This document shows positions 1-10,543 of a stretch of 64,000 nt of DNA, piece by piece. Source of the stretch: DATFDN01 sp963818725 (GTDB taxonomy: Bacteria > Pseudomonadota > Alphaproteobacteria > Acetobacterales > Acetobacteraceae); assembly GCA_963818725.1 (NCBI GenBank), contig CAWFTU010000004.1, positions 186,001 through 250,000 on the forward strand. Direction: 5' to 3'. A program made the position numbers and the translations under genes. The notes beneath the pieces are model-generated. The model made no database searches. It was not told the origin of the DNA and worked only from the letters and a program-made list of their open reading frames with translations. Position 1 is the stretch's first letter. Each line of letters begins with the position of its first letter.

Positions 1-174
1 CCCGGCGGCGTCGGCGTCCATCCGCCTGATCGTGGCCGTGTGCGTGCCCGGGTCGGGCACCAGGAACGGCTCGGCGTGGAGGCCAGCCGGAGGCCCGGCC
101 CGGGTCACGGCCGCCCCTTCCTTGGCCGGGGCGGCCTCGGGAACAGCCAGCAACATGCGCAGCCACTCCCTCAT
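1..174 (-). CDS. Hypothetical protein, N-terminal part (runs off left edge)
   Basis: The first 58 residues are visible, beginning MREWLRMLLAVPEA, and the frame stays open to the window edge. The start codon at 174 overlaps the stop of the preceding gene in an ATGA arrangement, so the pair is probably translationally coupled. The product is rich in Ala, Pro and Gly and shows no signal peptide or recognisable domain in the visible part. Function is unknown. The call rests on the coupling and the open frame. Confidence 0.5.
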   Translation of the reverse strand, partial: MREWLRMLLAVPEAAPAKEGAAVTRAGPPAGLHAEPFLVPDPGTHTATIRRMDADAAG

Positions 175-707
175 GCGGCGGGGATGTCGGCCCACCCCCT
201 CCACCGCTGCGCCTCCACCCGGGCGGCCATGTCGCGGCGCCGCTCGGCGCCGCCCGCCCGCCACTCGCGCCAGGCGCCGACCAGGCCCTCGAGGAGCCGC
301 GCCACCACCTCGCCCGCGGTCCTCGCCACCGCCTCCTCCCAGCCCTCCTTGGCGCCCTCCGGCAGCGCGCGGCGCAGCGCCTCGTCCACCCGCCGGCTGA
401 ATGCGAGGCGCCGCTCGGCCGCGTGGTCCAGCCGGGCGCGCAGCTCCACTGACGCCTTCGGCTCGTGGCCCTGGGCGAGCTCGGCCAGCAGCCGCTCGAT
501 CAGCCCGTCGAACGCCGCCTTCGCCTGCGCATACAGCGCCCGTGCCTCGATGTCTTCGGGCGCGTGGCGCTTGAGCAGCGACGCCCCGTGCTCGGCCAGG
601 CCGCGCTCCTCGGCCAGCACGCCGACCGCCTCGGTGAAGCCGGCCTTGCCCGCGACAGGGCCGGCCTCGGGCGCCCCCTCCGCGGGTCCGGTTGGCTGGT
701 CGCTCAT
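171..707 (-). CDS. Conserved-looking hypothetical protein, 178 aa
   Basis: The start at 707 (MSDQPTGPAE) is preceded by a good ribosome binding site, GGGAGGAC, about five bases upstream, so I prefer it to the longer start at 755. After an acidic, Pro/Gly/Ala-rich first 20 residues the protein is mostly predicted helix with many Glu, Arg and Ala residues, and it ends in a Trp/Arg-rich tail (WREWRAGGAERRRD). No catalytic motif, membrane segment or known domain is recognised. It is coupled by a 4-base overlap to the partial gene downstream. The intergenic stretch 708-990 separates it from the divergent gene at 991 and probably holds both promoters. Function unknown. Confidence 0.55.
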   Translation of the reverse strand: MSDQPTGPAEGAPEAGPVAGKAGFTEAVGVLAEERGLAEHGASLLKRHAPEDIEARALYAQAKAAFDGLIERLLAELAQGHEPKASVELRARLDHAAERRLAFSRRVDEALRRALPEGAKEGWEEAVARTAGEVVARLLEGLVGAWREWRAGGAERRRDMAARVEAQRWRGWADIPAA

Positions 708-990
708 GGTGTGTCCTCCCCCGCCGTTCGCGCGGGCGAGCGACGGCGCCGCCATGCCAGCGCGGCGGAGCGCGCGGTGTCAATGATTGTCCTCACACCG
801 GTGGTGGGCGGAGGCGGCGCCGCGTGTGCGCCAGGTCCGACCATGGCGCTGCCCGCGCGTCCGCGGCGGCTCGATCCAGGTCCGTGACCGCCGCCAGCTT
901 GCCGTGCCGCCCGACAACCGCGCGCCCAGCGCCAGCCGGCCGACCCGCCCGAGGTGGTGGAGATCCGGCTTCCCGGGTAGAGACGGCGCA

Positions 991-1536
991 ATGACCCACC
1001 CCGCGCCAGCGCCCGTGCTTCGCGTCAACCGCGCCCCGGTGCTGACGCTGTGGGCGGCCATTGTCGCCGAGCGCTTCGGCCATCCGCCCGAGACCGCCCG
1101 GGCCCTCGGCCGCTTCGTCGCCGGCTCGAGCGCCCGCGCCAAGGCGCGCCGCCTCGGCATCACCGACGAGGACCAGGAGGCAGAGGAGCGGCGGGTCCGG
1201 GCCGCCGAGCCGAGCCCGCGCCGGGAGACGGTGCGGCTGCTCGGCCGCGATGTCCCGGTGACGCGCGCGGAGGACGGCGCCCTCCGGGTAGACGACGGGG
1301 GCAAGCCGGCCTCCGCCCGGAGCGCGCGGTCCTATCTCGCGCGCGCCTTGGGCGAGCGGCTGGCGGAGGTCCGCGCCGCGATGGAGGGCCTGGCCGCATC
1401 GCTCCCCCCGGAGGAGCTGAACCGGGTTGGCTTCCGCCCCTACGAGCGGTTTCGGCCCGAGGTGCCCGAGGGGGCCCAGGGGTGGGGGGCGAAGGGCGAG
1501 TTGAGGCTCGAGCGGATCCGGGAGGCGGGCCGATGA
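991..1536 (+). CDS. Hypothetical protein, 181 aa
   Basis: The first ATG that fits is at 991 (MTHPAPAPVLRVNRAPVL); the frame is open further upstream but that part has a random-looking composition. The N-terminal block VNRAPVLTLWAAIVAERFG, followed by an Ala/Arg-rich helix with GSSARAKARRLGIT, resembles conserved small hypothetical proteins of GC-rich bacteria. I cannot name the family. There is no signal peptide or membrane segment. It lies divergent to the gene at 171-707 and ends 58 bases before a decayed IS630. Function unknown. Confidence 0.5.
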   Translation: MTHPAPAPVLRVNRAPVLTLWAAIVAERFGHPPETARALGRFVAGSSARAKARRLGITDEDQEAEERRVRAAEPSPRRETVRLLGRDVPVTRAEDGALRVDDGGKPASARSARSYLARALGERLAEVRAAMEGLAASLPPEELNRVGFRPYERFRPEVPEGAQGWGAKGELRLERIREAGR

Positions 1537-1593
1537 GGCGGGCGCGGGCGTCCGGCGGAGCACTCGAGGGCCTTGTTCCATGTCTTAGAGTCA

Positions 1594-2766
1594 TACCAAA
1601 TCCGGCTGATTAGTTCGGCTGAACCGGCTTTGGCCACCAGTGGAAGCTGGTGTGCGGACGGATCATGCTTGGGTCGAGGCGGGTGCTGCGTTCGGCGATG
1701 GCGGCATCGAGGTCGGCCAGGGTGGGGAAGTGCTTGTTGGCCACCGCCTCGTCGAGCAGCGGCCAGAGCCGCTCAGCGGGTTGGAGTTCCGGGCTGTAGG
1801 GAGGCAGGAACACCAGCGTGATCCCGTCCGGCACGGCCAAGCCCTTGGGGCCGTGCCAGCCGGCGTTGTCCAGCACGAGGACGATGTGGCGTCGGCGTCC
1901 CGCCCCGCTCTCGCGGGCGAAGGCGGCGAGCCGGGTTTCGAAGGCCGGCTTGTTGATGCGGGTGCAGAGATACCAGACCGTCTCGCCGCTGCTCGGCTGC
2001 ACGAAGGCCGCGACGTGCAGCCACTGGAACCGGTGATGACCCAGCGCCGTTGGGCGTGCGCCGGCCTTGGCCCAGACCCGGCGGCGGATCGGCTTCAGGC
2101 CGAGGCGGTGCTCGTCCTCCGCCCAGACCTCGACCGGCTGTTTCGGGTGCGCCGCCCGTGCTTGCGCAACGGCAACGTCAACCTGTTTGCGAAGGCCGCC
2201 CGCGCCTCCGGATCAGCGGCCCGCGGATGGCGCGGGCGCGGCGTCTGCACCGACCAGCCGAGCCGCTTCAGCGCCTCCCAGCCGCGCTGCGGATGCACCC
2301 GCTCCAGCTTGAGGTGCCGCGCCATCCAGGCCGCCACCTTGGGGCCACTCCATAGCCCGCCGTCCTCGGGCGGCTCACGCAGCCGCTCGGCCAGGGCGGC
2401 CAGCACCGCCTCGGTCAGCACGCTCGCTGCTCGCCCGTTCCGCCGCCGCCCATCGCCCAGCGCCGCCCATCGCCCAGCGCCGCCGGGCCGCGTGCGTTGT
2501 AGCGCGCCGCCACCGCCTCCACCCAGCGCGGCGTGAGCGCCAGCACCCCGGCCACCTCGACCACCGTGCGGCCCTGCGCCAGCAGCCAAATCGCCTGGGT
2601 GTGCCGCGCCTCGGCCACGGTTTGCGCCGCGCGGAACCGCGCCGCCAGTTCCGCCACACTCAGGTGCTCGGCAATCCGTGCCATCATCCCCCGTTCAACC
2701 GCCCGCGGCATAGGCCCGCTCCGCGCAGCCGCCACTCTAAGCCGAACCTATCGCCCGGATTTAGTA
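1594..2766 (-). mobile_element. IS630-family insertion sequence, decayed (IS630-a)
   Basis: Imperfect terminal inverted repeats are visible: TACCAAATCCGGCTGATTAG at the left end and, on the opposite strand, TACTAAATCCGGGCGATAGG at the right end, both continuing into TTCGGCT. A TA dinucleotide bounds each end (1594-1595 and 2765-2766), as expected for IS630 target duplication. The element is about 1.17 kb and its single transposase gene is broken. Confidence 0.85.
1610..2735 (-). pseudogene. IS630-family transposase, frameshifted
   Basis: Three consecutive frame segments together make a normal IS630 DDE transposase. The N-terminal helix-turn-helix (VAELAARFRAAQTVAEARH and ARYNARGPAALGDGRR) starts at 2735, the winged-helix middle part follows in another frame, and the catalytic part follows in a third. 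The three acidic residues can be seen in VWAEDEHRLGL, VLDNAGWHG and PAERLWPLLDE. The first frame break is a 17-bp tandem duplication at about 2447-2480. The second, near 2185-2190, looks like loss of one base (AFANRL instead of AFAKQVDV). The gene cannot produce an active protein as it stands. Confidence 0.85.
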
Positions 2767-3490
2767 TCAGGCAGCTTTTGGGGTGGGGGGTCCCCTTGCC
2801 GGCGGGCCGCTGTTTCCACCCCCCAAAGGGGGGGACCGGATTGCGCGCACCTCTGCGAGCAAGGGCGCGTGGGCGCGCCCCTCGACGCGCACGCGCCGTC
2901 AGCCGGCCATGCCTATGAACAGCAATTATCCCGCCCGCATGAGGGCGCCTGGCGCCCCGTTTTCGCCGCCGCGGTCCGGACATGCTGATCTGCAAGGCCG
3001 TGACCTGGGCCACAATGCAAGTTCTTGCTTGGTCCAGTTTATGCGCACCAGGGGCCAGCCGAAGATCCCGCCGACTGGCCAAGGCCTGCTCGATCGCGGC
3101 CTGGTCGAGGTCGGCCGTGGCCGGATGGGCCCGCGCCTTCTTCACCGAAGCGGGGATCGCAGAGGTGCGCCCCCTGCTACAGGACCGCCGGGCGATGTAT
3201 CCAGAGCAGTTTGCGCATCTGTGCCGAGCGCTTGGGCTGGATACGGGCGAGAGGGCGGCCCGGGAGTAATGGCGCTGATCACGTCCACTACGCAGAGCGA
3301 GCTGTCGCCGGTGCCGCCAGCGGATGTGATCTGGGCCACGCGTTGCTTGCGGTTCACGATCACGGACGGCGACCACTCCCTCTCGGGTCGTCCTGAATTT
3401 GCCGAATCGGCAGTTCAAGGCCGCGGCACCGAACGATCCGCATTGTCTCCGCTTGAAGTTGTTAAGGCTTTCCAGGCACAATGATAATCA
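2767..3490. other. Intergenic stretch, no convincing gene
   Basis: Several overlapping frames are open on both strands, as expected at this GC content, but none has a ribosome binding site or a recognisable product. A G/C-rich block at about 2778-2817 (containing TTGCCGGCGGGCCGC) resembles a block at 16256-16297 on the other side of the hsd genes. Confidence 0.5.
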
Positions 3491-4463
3491 ATGCCAACGC
3501 CTGAGCAGAAAACGCGCCAGCAGATTGACGATCAACTTCGTGCCTCGGGCTGGCTCATCCAGGATCGCGATGAGATGAGTCTCGGCGCTGGCCTCGGCGT
3601 GGCGGTGCGCGAATATCCGCTTTCGTCCGGGCCATGCGACCATCTGCTGTTCGTGGACCGGCGCGCTTGCGGAGTGATCGAGGCCAAACCGGAGGGCACC
3701 ACCTTGTCCGGCGTGACCGATCAGGCGAGCGGATACCAGCGGCGCCCGCCGTCGCACCTGGCGCGCTGGGGCGACCCGCTCCGCTTTGATTACGAGGCGA
3801 GCGGGTCGGAAACCCTGTTCAGTGACCGCGCCGATCCGGAGCGGCGGTCCCGCCGCGTGTTCAGCTTCCATCGCCCCGAGACCTTGCTGGGCTGGCTGCG
3901 CGCGGGCACGTCACTGCGCGCCCGGTTGAGCACCCTGCCCGCCCTGGTCACGGACGGTCTGCGCGATTGCCAGGTGGAGGCGATCGCCGCCCTGGAAGCC
4001 TCGCTCGCTCGCCGAGGCTAGGCCGCGCGCCCTTGTCCAGATGACGATGGGCGCGGGAAAGACATTCACCGCCGCCACGCTCAGCTACCGGCTCCTCGCC
4101 CACGCGGACGCCTGCCGCGTCCTGTTCCTCGTGGACCGGAACAACCTGGGCAAGCAGACCCTAAAGGAGTTCCAGACGTATCGCCCTCCCGGTGCGGGCC
4201 GTCTCTTCACCGAGCTGTACAATGTCCAACGCCTCGGCCCCGCTGGGCTCGACCGCGACGCCAAGGTGGTGATCGCGACGATTCAGCGCGTCTATGCCCA
4301 GCTCACCGGAACGGCGCTGGACGAGGCGGACGAGGAGGGCAGCGCCTTTGAGGCGGACGCGGGCGGGACGCCCAAGCCGGTGGCGTACAACCCCGCCATG
4401 CCGCCGGAGACGTTTGACTTCGTCATCGTGGACGAGTGCCATCGCTCGATCTATGGACGCTGG

Positions 4464-5884
4464 GTAATTACCCACCCCTGTTTCGGGCGTAGCGATCAGG
4501 CCGTGACGGTCTGCAGGATGGTGTTGAAGACGCTGGTGCCCGGTTTGAGGCGAGCGGTATCGACGACGCTGCGTATGTCGGCCTCACCCTCGGCGGCCCA
4601 CATGGCACGATAGCCGTTGGTCACCTTGCGCTGGATCACCGAGGGCCGGAGGTCGCGCTCACAGGCGTTGTTGGTGGCCTCGACCTGGCCGGGCCAGTCG
4701 GCGAAGGTTAGGAGCTGATCGCGCGCTCGGCGCACCTTGTTCTGAAGTTCACGGGCCAAGTCGCAGGTGGTGGGTGCTGCCAGGATCGCGACCAGCCTGC
4801 CCGCCAGCGCGCGGCGCTTGGCGACCAGGGTGGAGGCAGCCAGTTGTGAGATGCTGTCCGCCAACTCGAAGGCCGAGGCGAGCCAGAGCGTGAGCCGAAA
4901 CGGCACGGGGTCGTCGCTCACTTCCAACACGTAGGCGACGTCGCGAGCCAGGTGCGCGAGGCAGGTCTGCTGGACTTGGCCATGGCCCTGCTGGGCCGAG
5001 TCGCGGTCCGACAGCCAGACTTCGGGCTGGTGGCCAGCCATCATCGCGTGCACGACCGCGGCGGCGCGGGTCGGGGCGGCGTGGTGCACCACGGCCTCCT
5101 TGCAGCGGAACACCCAGTGATAGGCGTTGCTGCCCTCAATCCGGACGCCTGTCTCGTCCGAGGCCACCACCTTGGCCTGCCGCAGGGCTGCGACGGCGTG
5201 CTCGCCCCTCGTCTTGCCATTCCATCCGGCTGCGCCGAATGGAACCTTCGGCAAGCCTCGCCCGGCCTGGAAGCAAGTCTGGGCGCGACGCAGCAGGTTC
5301 ATCAGCCCGCCCTGGCTGATGGACAGGCCGAACAGGTCGGCCAGTGTCGCCTGCAGCCGCTCGTAGGACAGGCTCTGAAAGGTCTTGAGGTAGGTCGCCA
5401 GCGTGTGCAGGCGCGGGCCGAACGGCGTGCCTGTCGCGGCGGGCGGCGGCGCTGCCACGACCCGCGCCCCACAGCCGGGACACTGCACCGCCAAGCGTCG
5501 GTGGTGCTCGACGATTGGCTTGATCTCCGGCAGCTCAATCCGCTCGTGCACGCTCACCGCTTCGCTGGGCAGGTCGGGCGACAGCGCCCTGCGGCAGCAC
5601 GGGCATTGCTGCGGGGCGTGATCGACGACGCGGTCCACCTCCCTGCTGAGCGCCCGACTATGGCCTTCATGTCCGGGCTTGGCACCTCCGGGGCGGGCTT
5701 GCTCGCGACGCGCTTTGCGGTCTGTGGACGGCGGCTTGGACGAGGTGCGCGAGGTCTTCTCCGGCCGCTGCAGCCGCAGCACCAACTCGATCAGCTCGGC
5801 CTTGCTCAGGCGCTCCAGCTCGTCCCGCTGCATGCCCAAACTGCATCAGCAATGCCGCCCCGCCGCAAGGGGGTGGGTAATTAC
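4464..5884 (-). mobile_element. IS66-family element inside hsdR
   Basis: The ends carry the inverted repeat GTAATTACCCACCCC. An 8-bp target duplication GACGCTGG sits at 4456-4463 and 5885-5892, the size expected for IS66. The element is 1421 bp and has only the large transposase gene, with no tnpA/tnpB accessory genes, like the short single-gene IS66 relatives. Removing it restores YGRW-RQVLDYF in HsdR. Confidence 0.93.
4496..5839 (-). CDS. IS66-family transposase, 447 aa
   Basis: The protein is full length for a single-gene IS66 element. It has an N-terminal helix (MQRDELERLSKAELIELVLR) and a basic linker with SSKPPSTDRK. A zinc-binding region follows with CPCCRRAL and CPGCGARV, then the DDE catalytic core with SDETGVRI, WLSDRDSAQQG and the C-terminal acidic motif EATNNACERDLRP. 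It reads against hsdR. The frame is intact, so this copy could still be active. No accessory genes are present in the element. Confidence 0.93.
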   Translation of the reverse strand: MGMQRDELERLSKAELIELVLRLQRPEKTSRTSSKPPSTDRKARREQARPGGAKPGHEGHSRALSREVDRVVDHAPQQCPCCRRALSPDLPSEAVSVHERIELPEIKPIVEHHRRLAVQCPGCGARVVAAPPPAATGTPFGPRLHTLATYLKTFQSLSYERLQATLADLFGLSISQGGLMNLLRRAQTCFQAGRGLPKVPFGAAGWNGKTRGEHAVAALRQAKVVASDETGVRIEGSNAYHWVFRCKEAVVHHAAPTRAAAVVHAMMAGHQPEVWLSDRDSAQQGHGQVQQTCLAHLARDVAYVLEVSDDPVPFRLTLWLASAFELADSISQLAASTLVAKRRALAGRLVAILAAPTTCDLARELQNKVRRARDQLLTFADWPGQVEATNNACERDLRPSVIQRKVTNGYRAMWAAEGEADIRSVVDTARLKPGTSVFNTILQTVTA

Positions 5885-7197
5885 GACGCTGGCGGCAGGT
5901 GCTGGACTACTTCGATGCATTCATCATCGGCCTGACCGCCACGCCCTCGGCCCACACGCTCGGCTTCTTTCAGACGAACCTAGTTGCCGAGTATCCGTAC
6001 GAACGCTCCGTGATCGACGGCGTGAACGTGCCGTTTGAGGTGTTCCGCATCCGCACCGAGATCGGCGAGCGGGGCGGCCGGGTGCCCGCCGGCTTCACCG
6101 TGCCCCGCCGCGACCGCCACACGCGCCGCCAGCGGTACGAGGAGTTGGGCGACGACCTGATTTATGGCCCGAACGACCTCGATCGCTCGGTCATCGCGCC
6201 GAACCAGATCATGACGGTGCTACAGACCTACCGCGACACGCTGCCGACGGAGCTTTTCCCTGGCCGCGCGGAGGTTCCCAAGACCCTGATCTTCGCCAAG
6301 GACGACAACCACGCCAAGGAGATCGTCCACATCGCCCGCGAGGTGTTTGGGAAAGGCAACGATTTCGCCCGGAAGATCACCTACAAGGTCTCCGGCGTCA
6401 CGCCCGAGGAGCTGATTTCGGCCTTTCGCAACCAGTACAACCCGCAAATCGCCGTCACTGTGGATATGATCGCCACGGGCACGGACGTGAAGCCGATCGA
6501 GGTGCTGATGTTCCTGCGCGACGTGAAATCGGAGCTTTACTTCGAGCAGATGAAGGGGCGCGGCGTCCGCACGATCAACCCGGCCGACCTCGTCAACGTC
6601 ACGCCCGACGGGCGCGCCAAGGACCGCTTCATCCTGATCGACGCCGTGGGCGTGAGCGAGAGCGCTAAGACCATTGCCCCGCCGCTGGAGCGCGACCGCA
6701 AGATCGGCTTCGCCAAGCTGCTTGAGCAGGTGGCGAGCGGGCGGAGTGATGCCGATGCGGTCTCCTCGCTGGCCACGCGCCTCGCCGTGCTCGACCGCAA
6801 GCTGGCCGACGCGGACCGTGCCCGGATCGCGGAGACAGCGGGCGGGCGGGCGCTGAAGGATTCTCGCCTCCGCCCTGATGGACTCCCTTGATGCCGAGCG
6901 GGCGGAGGCGCGCGCCCGTGCGATGGACTCGCCGATCACCGAGGCCACGCTGGAGGAGGCCGCCGCCCGCCTGCGGGAAGAGGCGCTGCGTCCCCTCGCC
7001 GACGGTCCTGGCTTGCGCAAGCTGCTGATCGAGCTGAAGACCCAAAGCGAGGTGACGATCGACTGCTTCAGCCCGGATCGGGTGATCTCCACCGGCTATG
7101 ACGAGAAGGAAGCGACGGCGACGGCCACCCGTTTCCGCGACTTCCTGGACCGGAACCAGGACGCGCTGACCGCCCTTTCCATCCTCTACGCTAAGCC

Positions 7198-8655
7198 CAA
7201 TACTGTTCACTTTATGATGCGAATGGCCTTGACGTAGTCGATCCGCGTTACCGGCTGTGGGGTGCGCGGTCGTAACTGATAGTTGCTCATCTTGCGCTTG
7301 ACCCCACGCGGCACCTGCCTGCCTCGGCTGCTTGCCACGCGCTCCTCCAGGATCTCGTTCAGCACCGCCTTATGCAGAGCCCGCCTGGCCCGAGGGGGGA
7401 AGCGCGGCGAACAGCGGCAGCTTGCGCCGGACCACGCGCACGGCATGCGAGAAGGAGAGCCGGTCGGGGTCTTCCGCGGCCTGCAGCGCCGCCTCGTGCA
7501 TCAGCCCGCGCACCGCGAAGTGGGCCAGCAGCAAGCCCCAGAACTCTTGGCGCGCCAACGCCGGGGTTTTGCTGCGCAGCACGACCCCCGCGCCGCGCAG
7601 GTGCGTCTTCAACTCGTCCAAGGCGCCTTCGATTTCCCAGCGCTCATGGTAGAGGGCGGCCAGGGCCGCGGCGGGCGCCTGCGCCGGATCCAGGATCGTG
7701 GTCACCAGCCGATACAGCGGCTCAGCCTCGGCGACGCCCTCCAGTCGATACTCGACCACGCGCACCCGGATGCCGTTGCTGCCGTGTCGCCGGTTCTTGT
7801 CGCTGGAATAGATCGTCGTCAGGTAGGACCCGTCGGCCAGCACGCTTGTGCGCGGCAGCCGCAGATTGTGCTTCACCCGCCAGAGCAGGTCGGCGCCGGT
7901 GGCCGCCGCGGCCTGCCAGAGCGCGTGTCCAAAAAATTGTCGGTCGGCCAGGCACAGCATGCCGGGCCGCAGTCCCCTCAGCACGTCGTGGGCCAGCGTC
8001 GTCTCGCCATCCGCGCACCGGCCGAGGCGGGCGCCGAACAGCACGTGCGTGCCGTTCTCCACCAGGGCCACGAAGCGCAGTTGCGGGAACGCGCTCTCGC
8101 CGCGGCTCGCACCCGGACACCCGAAGCTGGCGCGGTTCTCCTCAGTGTCGGCCACATCCAGGCAGGACCCGTCCAGGCTGACCAGCCGCCACGCCCGATA
8201 CCACGCCCCCTTGGTGGCGCGCGCCGCGATCGGCTGCACCACCTGCTCATAAAGCCTCTGCAGCGGCGCCTCGCCCAGCCGGGTGCGAGCCTGTGAGATG
8301 CCGCTCCGGCCTGCCACCTTGACCGCCTCAGCGCCCCAGAGCCAGCGCAGACCCTCCAGCAGGCAGCGCAACACCTCCCGCGTGCTGGAGCCCATGTAGA
8401 GCGCCAGGGCGATCGCGTAGTAGACCATCACCTGCGCCGGCAGGTCGCGCTCCCGCTCGCTCGCCGTGCCGGTCTCGGCCAGGATTTGCCGCACCCGTTC
8501 GGGCGGGAACGCCTTGGCAATCACGCCGAGGCTGATGTGGTCGCTGAGACGAACGCCGGCCGGCAGGCCGGCAGGAGCACCGGCCATCGCTGCCGCCCCC
8601 CGGACAATCCCAGCCAGCAGCATATGCCGCCTACCCGTTTATCTGAACAGTATTG
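7198..8655 (-). mobile_element. IS4-family element inside hsdR
   Basis: Terminal inverted repeats begin CAATACTGTTCA. A 10-bp target duplication ACGCTAAGCC lies at 7188-7197 and 8656-8665, within the range usual for IS4. The element is 1458 bp. Removing it joins ILYAKP to YAACRLTY in HsdR without any frame change. Confidence 0.93.
7207..8623 (-). pseudogene. IS4-family transposase with a C-terminal frameshift
   Basis: The N-terminal IS4-type domain (SDHISLGVIAKAFPPERV) is followed by the catalytic core with SLDGSCLDVAD, CLADRQFFGH and the YHERWEIEGALDELK signature. At a run of six C (plus-strand G run, about 7392-7398) the frame moves. The main frame ends early with GQAGSA at 7370, while the expected C-terminus (RARRALHKAVLNEILEERV to KAIRIIK) continues in the next frame to 7207. 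The loss affects only about the last 50 residues, beyond the catalytic residues, so some activity cannot be excluded. A homopolymer sequencing error is an alternative. Confidence 0.85.
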
Positions 8656-9148
8656 ACGCTAAGCCCTATGCCGCGTGCCGCCTGACCTACGCGAGCCTGG
8701 AGGAGCTGCGGGCCGCGATGGCGCGTCCGCCGTGGCTGCTGGAGCCGGTTTCGGTCTGGGCGGCGTACAAGCGGCTGTCGAAGGGTGCGATCAAATCCGA
8801 CCCCGGGCGGGTGCTGACCGACATCGTTGCCTTGGTTCGCTACGCGCTCGGCCAGCGGGAGGGGCTAGCCCCCTTGTCCTCGGAGGTGGCGGGCCGGTTC
8901 AACCTGTGGCTCGGGCGGGAGGAGCGCGCCCGGCGGAACTACACCGAAGACCAGCTCGGCTGGCTGGAGGCGATCCGCGACCATCTCGCCGCCAACATCG
9001 ACCTTGGCCTGCGCGACCTCCAGGAGCAGCCCCAATTCGCCGAACGCGGCGGCGTGTTCGCCGCCCGCCGGGCCTTCGGCGCACGACTGGAGGGGCTGAT
9101 CGAGGAATTGTCGGACGCGCTGGTGGCGTAGATGCTCCGCGTGCCCCT

Positions 9149-9233
9149 CCGTCATGGTCGGCGAAGGCCGACCATCCACGACGTTTCTTCGTGCCGGCAA
9201 AGCCGCGGATGCTCGCATTCGCGAGCATGACGG
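9149..9233. repeat. REP-like double-hairpin element between hsdR and hsdS
   Basis: An outer inverted repeat CCGTCATG / CATGACGG (9149-9156 and 9226-9233) encloses two hairpins: ATGGTCGGC-GAAG-GCCGACCAT at 9154-9175 and ATGCTCGC-ATTC-GCGAGCAT at 9209-9228. The layout is that of the dispersed intergenic palindromic repeats common in alphaproteobacteria. I found no second copy in this window. Confidence 0.7.
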
Positions 9234-10543
9234 GGTGGGAAGAGCATGATGCGAGGCTACTGAAAAAGTCAGTAGAAGGAAAAGCGAGTGCCAAGGGACG
9301 GGAATGCGGGAGCACGGGCGGAGCCGGTCGAGGGGCCCTGGGAGTTGCCGGATGGATGGAGTTGGAGGCGACTTGGCGATCTTTGCACGTACGTCAGCCG
9401 TGGCCGTTCGCCGAAGTACGTTTCGTCAGACGGGGTTGCCGTCATCAACCAGCGATGCATCCGATCCGGCCGGATCGACTTCGCGCACCGCAAGCAGACA
9501 TCGAGAACTGCCGCCGCTTCGCTTTCCAAAGACCAACACCTGCGGCCTGGTGATATTCTTTGGAACTCAACGGGAACCGGAACAATCGGACGAGCGGCCA
9601 TTTTCCCAGGCGCGGACGAATTATTTCTCGTCGATAGCCATGTCACCGTATTGCGCCTCCGCGACATGGTTCCGCGATGGGTCGAAGCATGGCTCAGCAC
9701 ACCTTTCGTGCAAGAAAGAGTTGGTGGGATCGGATCTACCCAGCAGGTCGAGCTTTCCCGCGACACCGTGATGGGAATGCCTGTCCCGTGGGTGGAATGC
9801 CGGAAACAACAAGAGATCATCGGGGTTGTGGATGCCCTCTTCGCCGACATCGACGAGGGGGAACGAGCGTTGGCGGAGGGGCGGGCGGGGGTGGAGACCT
9901 ACTGCAAGGCGCTTCTGAAAGCCGCCGTTACCGGCGAGCTGACCGCCGACTGGCGCCGCGCCAACCCGCCCGCCGAGACCGGCCAAGACCTCCTCCGCCG
10001 CATCCTCGCCGACCGCCGCGCACGCTGGGAGGCTGATCCGAAGAATCGCGGGAAACGCCATGTCGAGCCTGCCGGACCGGCCGCACGAGGTCTGCCAGAA
10101 TTGCCCGCGAGTTGGTGGTGGACATCACTCGACCAACTTTCAGAGATCGATCCCCGTAACGGCCTGTCGATCAAGGAGGCGGCGTCTCCTACCGAGGTGC
10201 GGGCCTTGCGATTGAATGCGTTAGCCTCGGACGTTATCGACTGGACTCAAACTCGTTATCTCCCCCGGAAGTTAGGTGAGGTCGCCGCTTATTCCCTCGA
10301 AGATGGGGATCTTCTCGTCAGCCGCGCAAATGGTTCGCCAGACCTTGTCGGAAGAGCCTCGCTGTGTCTGCAGCCACCCGGCGACATAATTTTCCCTGAC
10401 ACGGCGATACGTTATCGCCTTGGTACGAACTCAGCATTGAACCGCTGGATCGTAGCGGTCTGGAACAGTGACTTTGCAAGGCAACAACTCTGCCCGCGCG
10501 CAAAGACTACGGCTGGAATCTTAAAAGTTTCACAAAACGATAT

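Larger units (their letters stand above)
3491..9131 (+). pseudogene. hsdR: Type I restriction enzyme R subunit (hsdR), split by two IS and frameshifted
   Basis: This is the ATP-driven translocase and nuclease subunit of a type I restriction system. Removing IS66 (4464-5884) and IS4 (7198-8655) with one copy of each target duplication leaves about 2744 bases, or roughly 914 codons, a usual length for EcoEI-type HsdR. In order: the nuclease region with GVIEAK near residue 60, helicase motif I MTMGAGKT, motif II VDECHR, motif III GLTATP, late helicase motifs ATGTDVKPIE and QMKGRGVRT, and an EcoEI-type C-terminal domain (WAAYKRLSK to FAERGG). Two further lesions break the frame: one extra base near 4018 giving a TAG at 4019, and a shift near 6863-6870 after GGRALKD. 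The gene is therefore not functional even without the IS. Confidence 0.93.

Noticed and set aside
2684..3484. Long frames on both strands in 2767-3490
   Set aside because: They overlap each other, lack ribosome binding sites, and give products without recognisable features.
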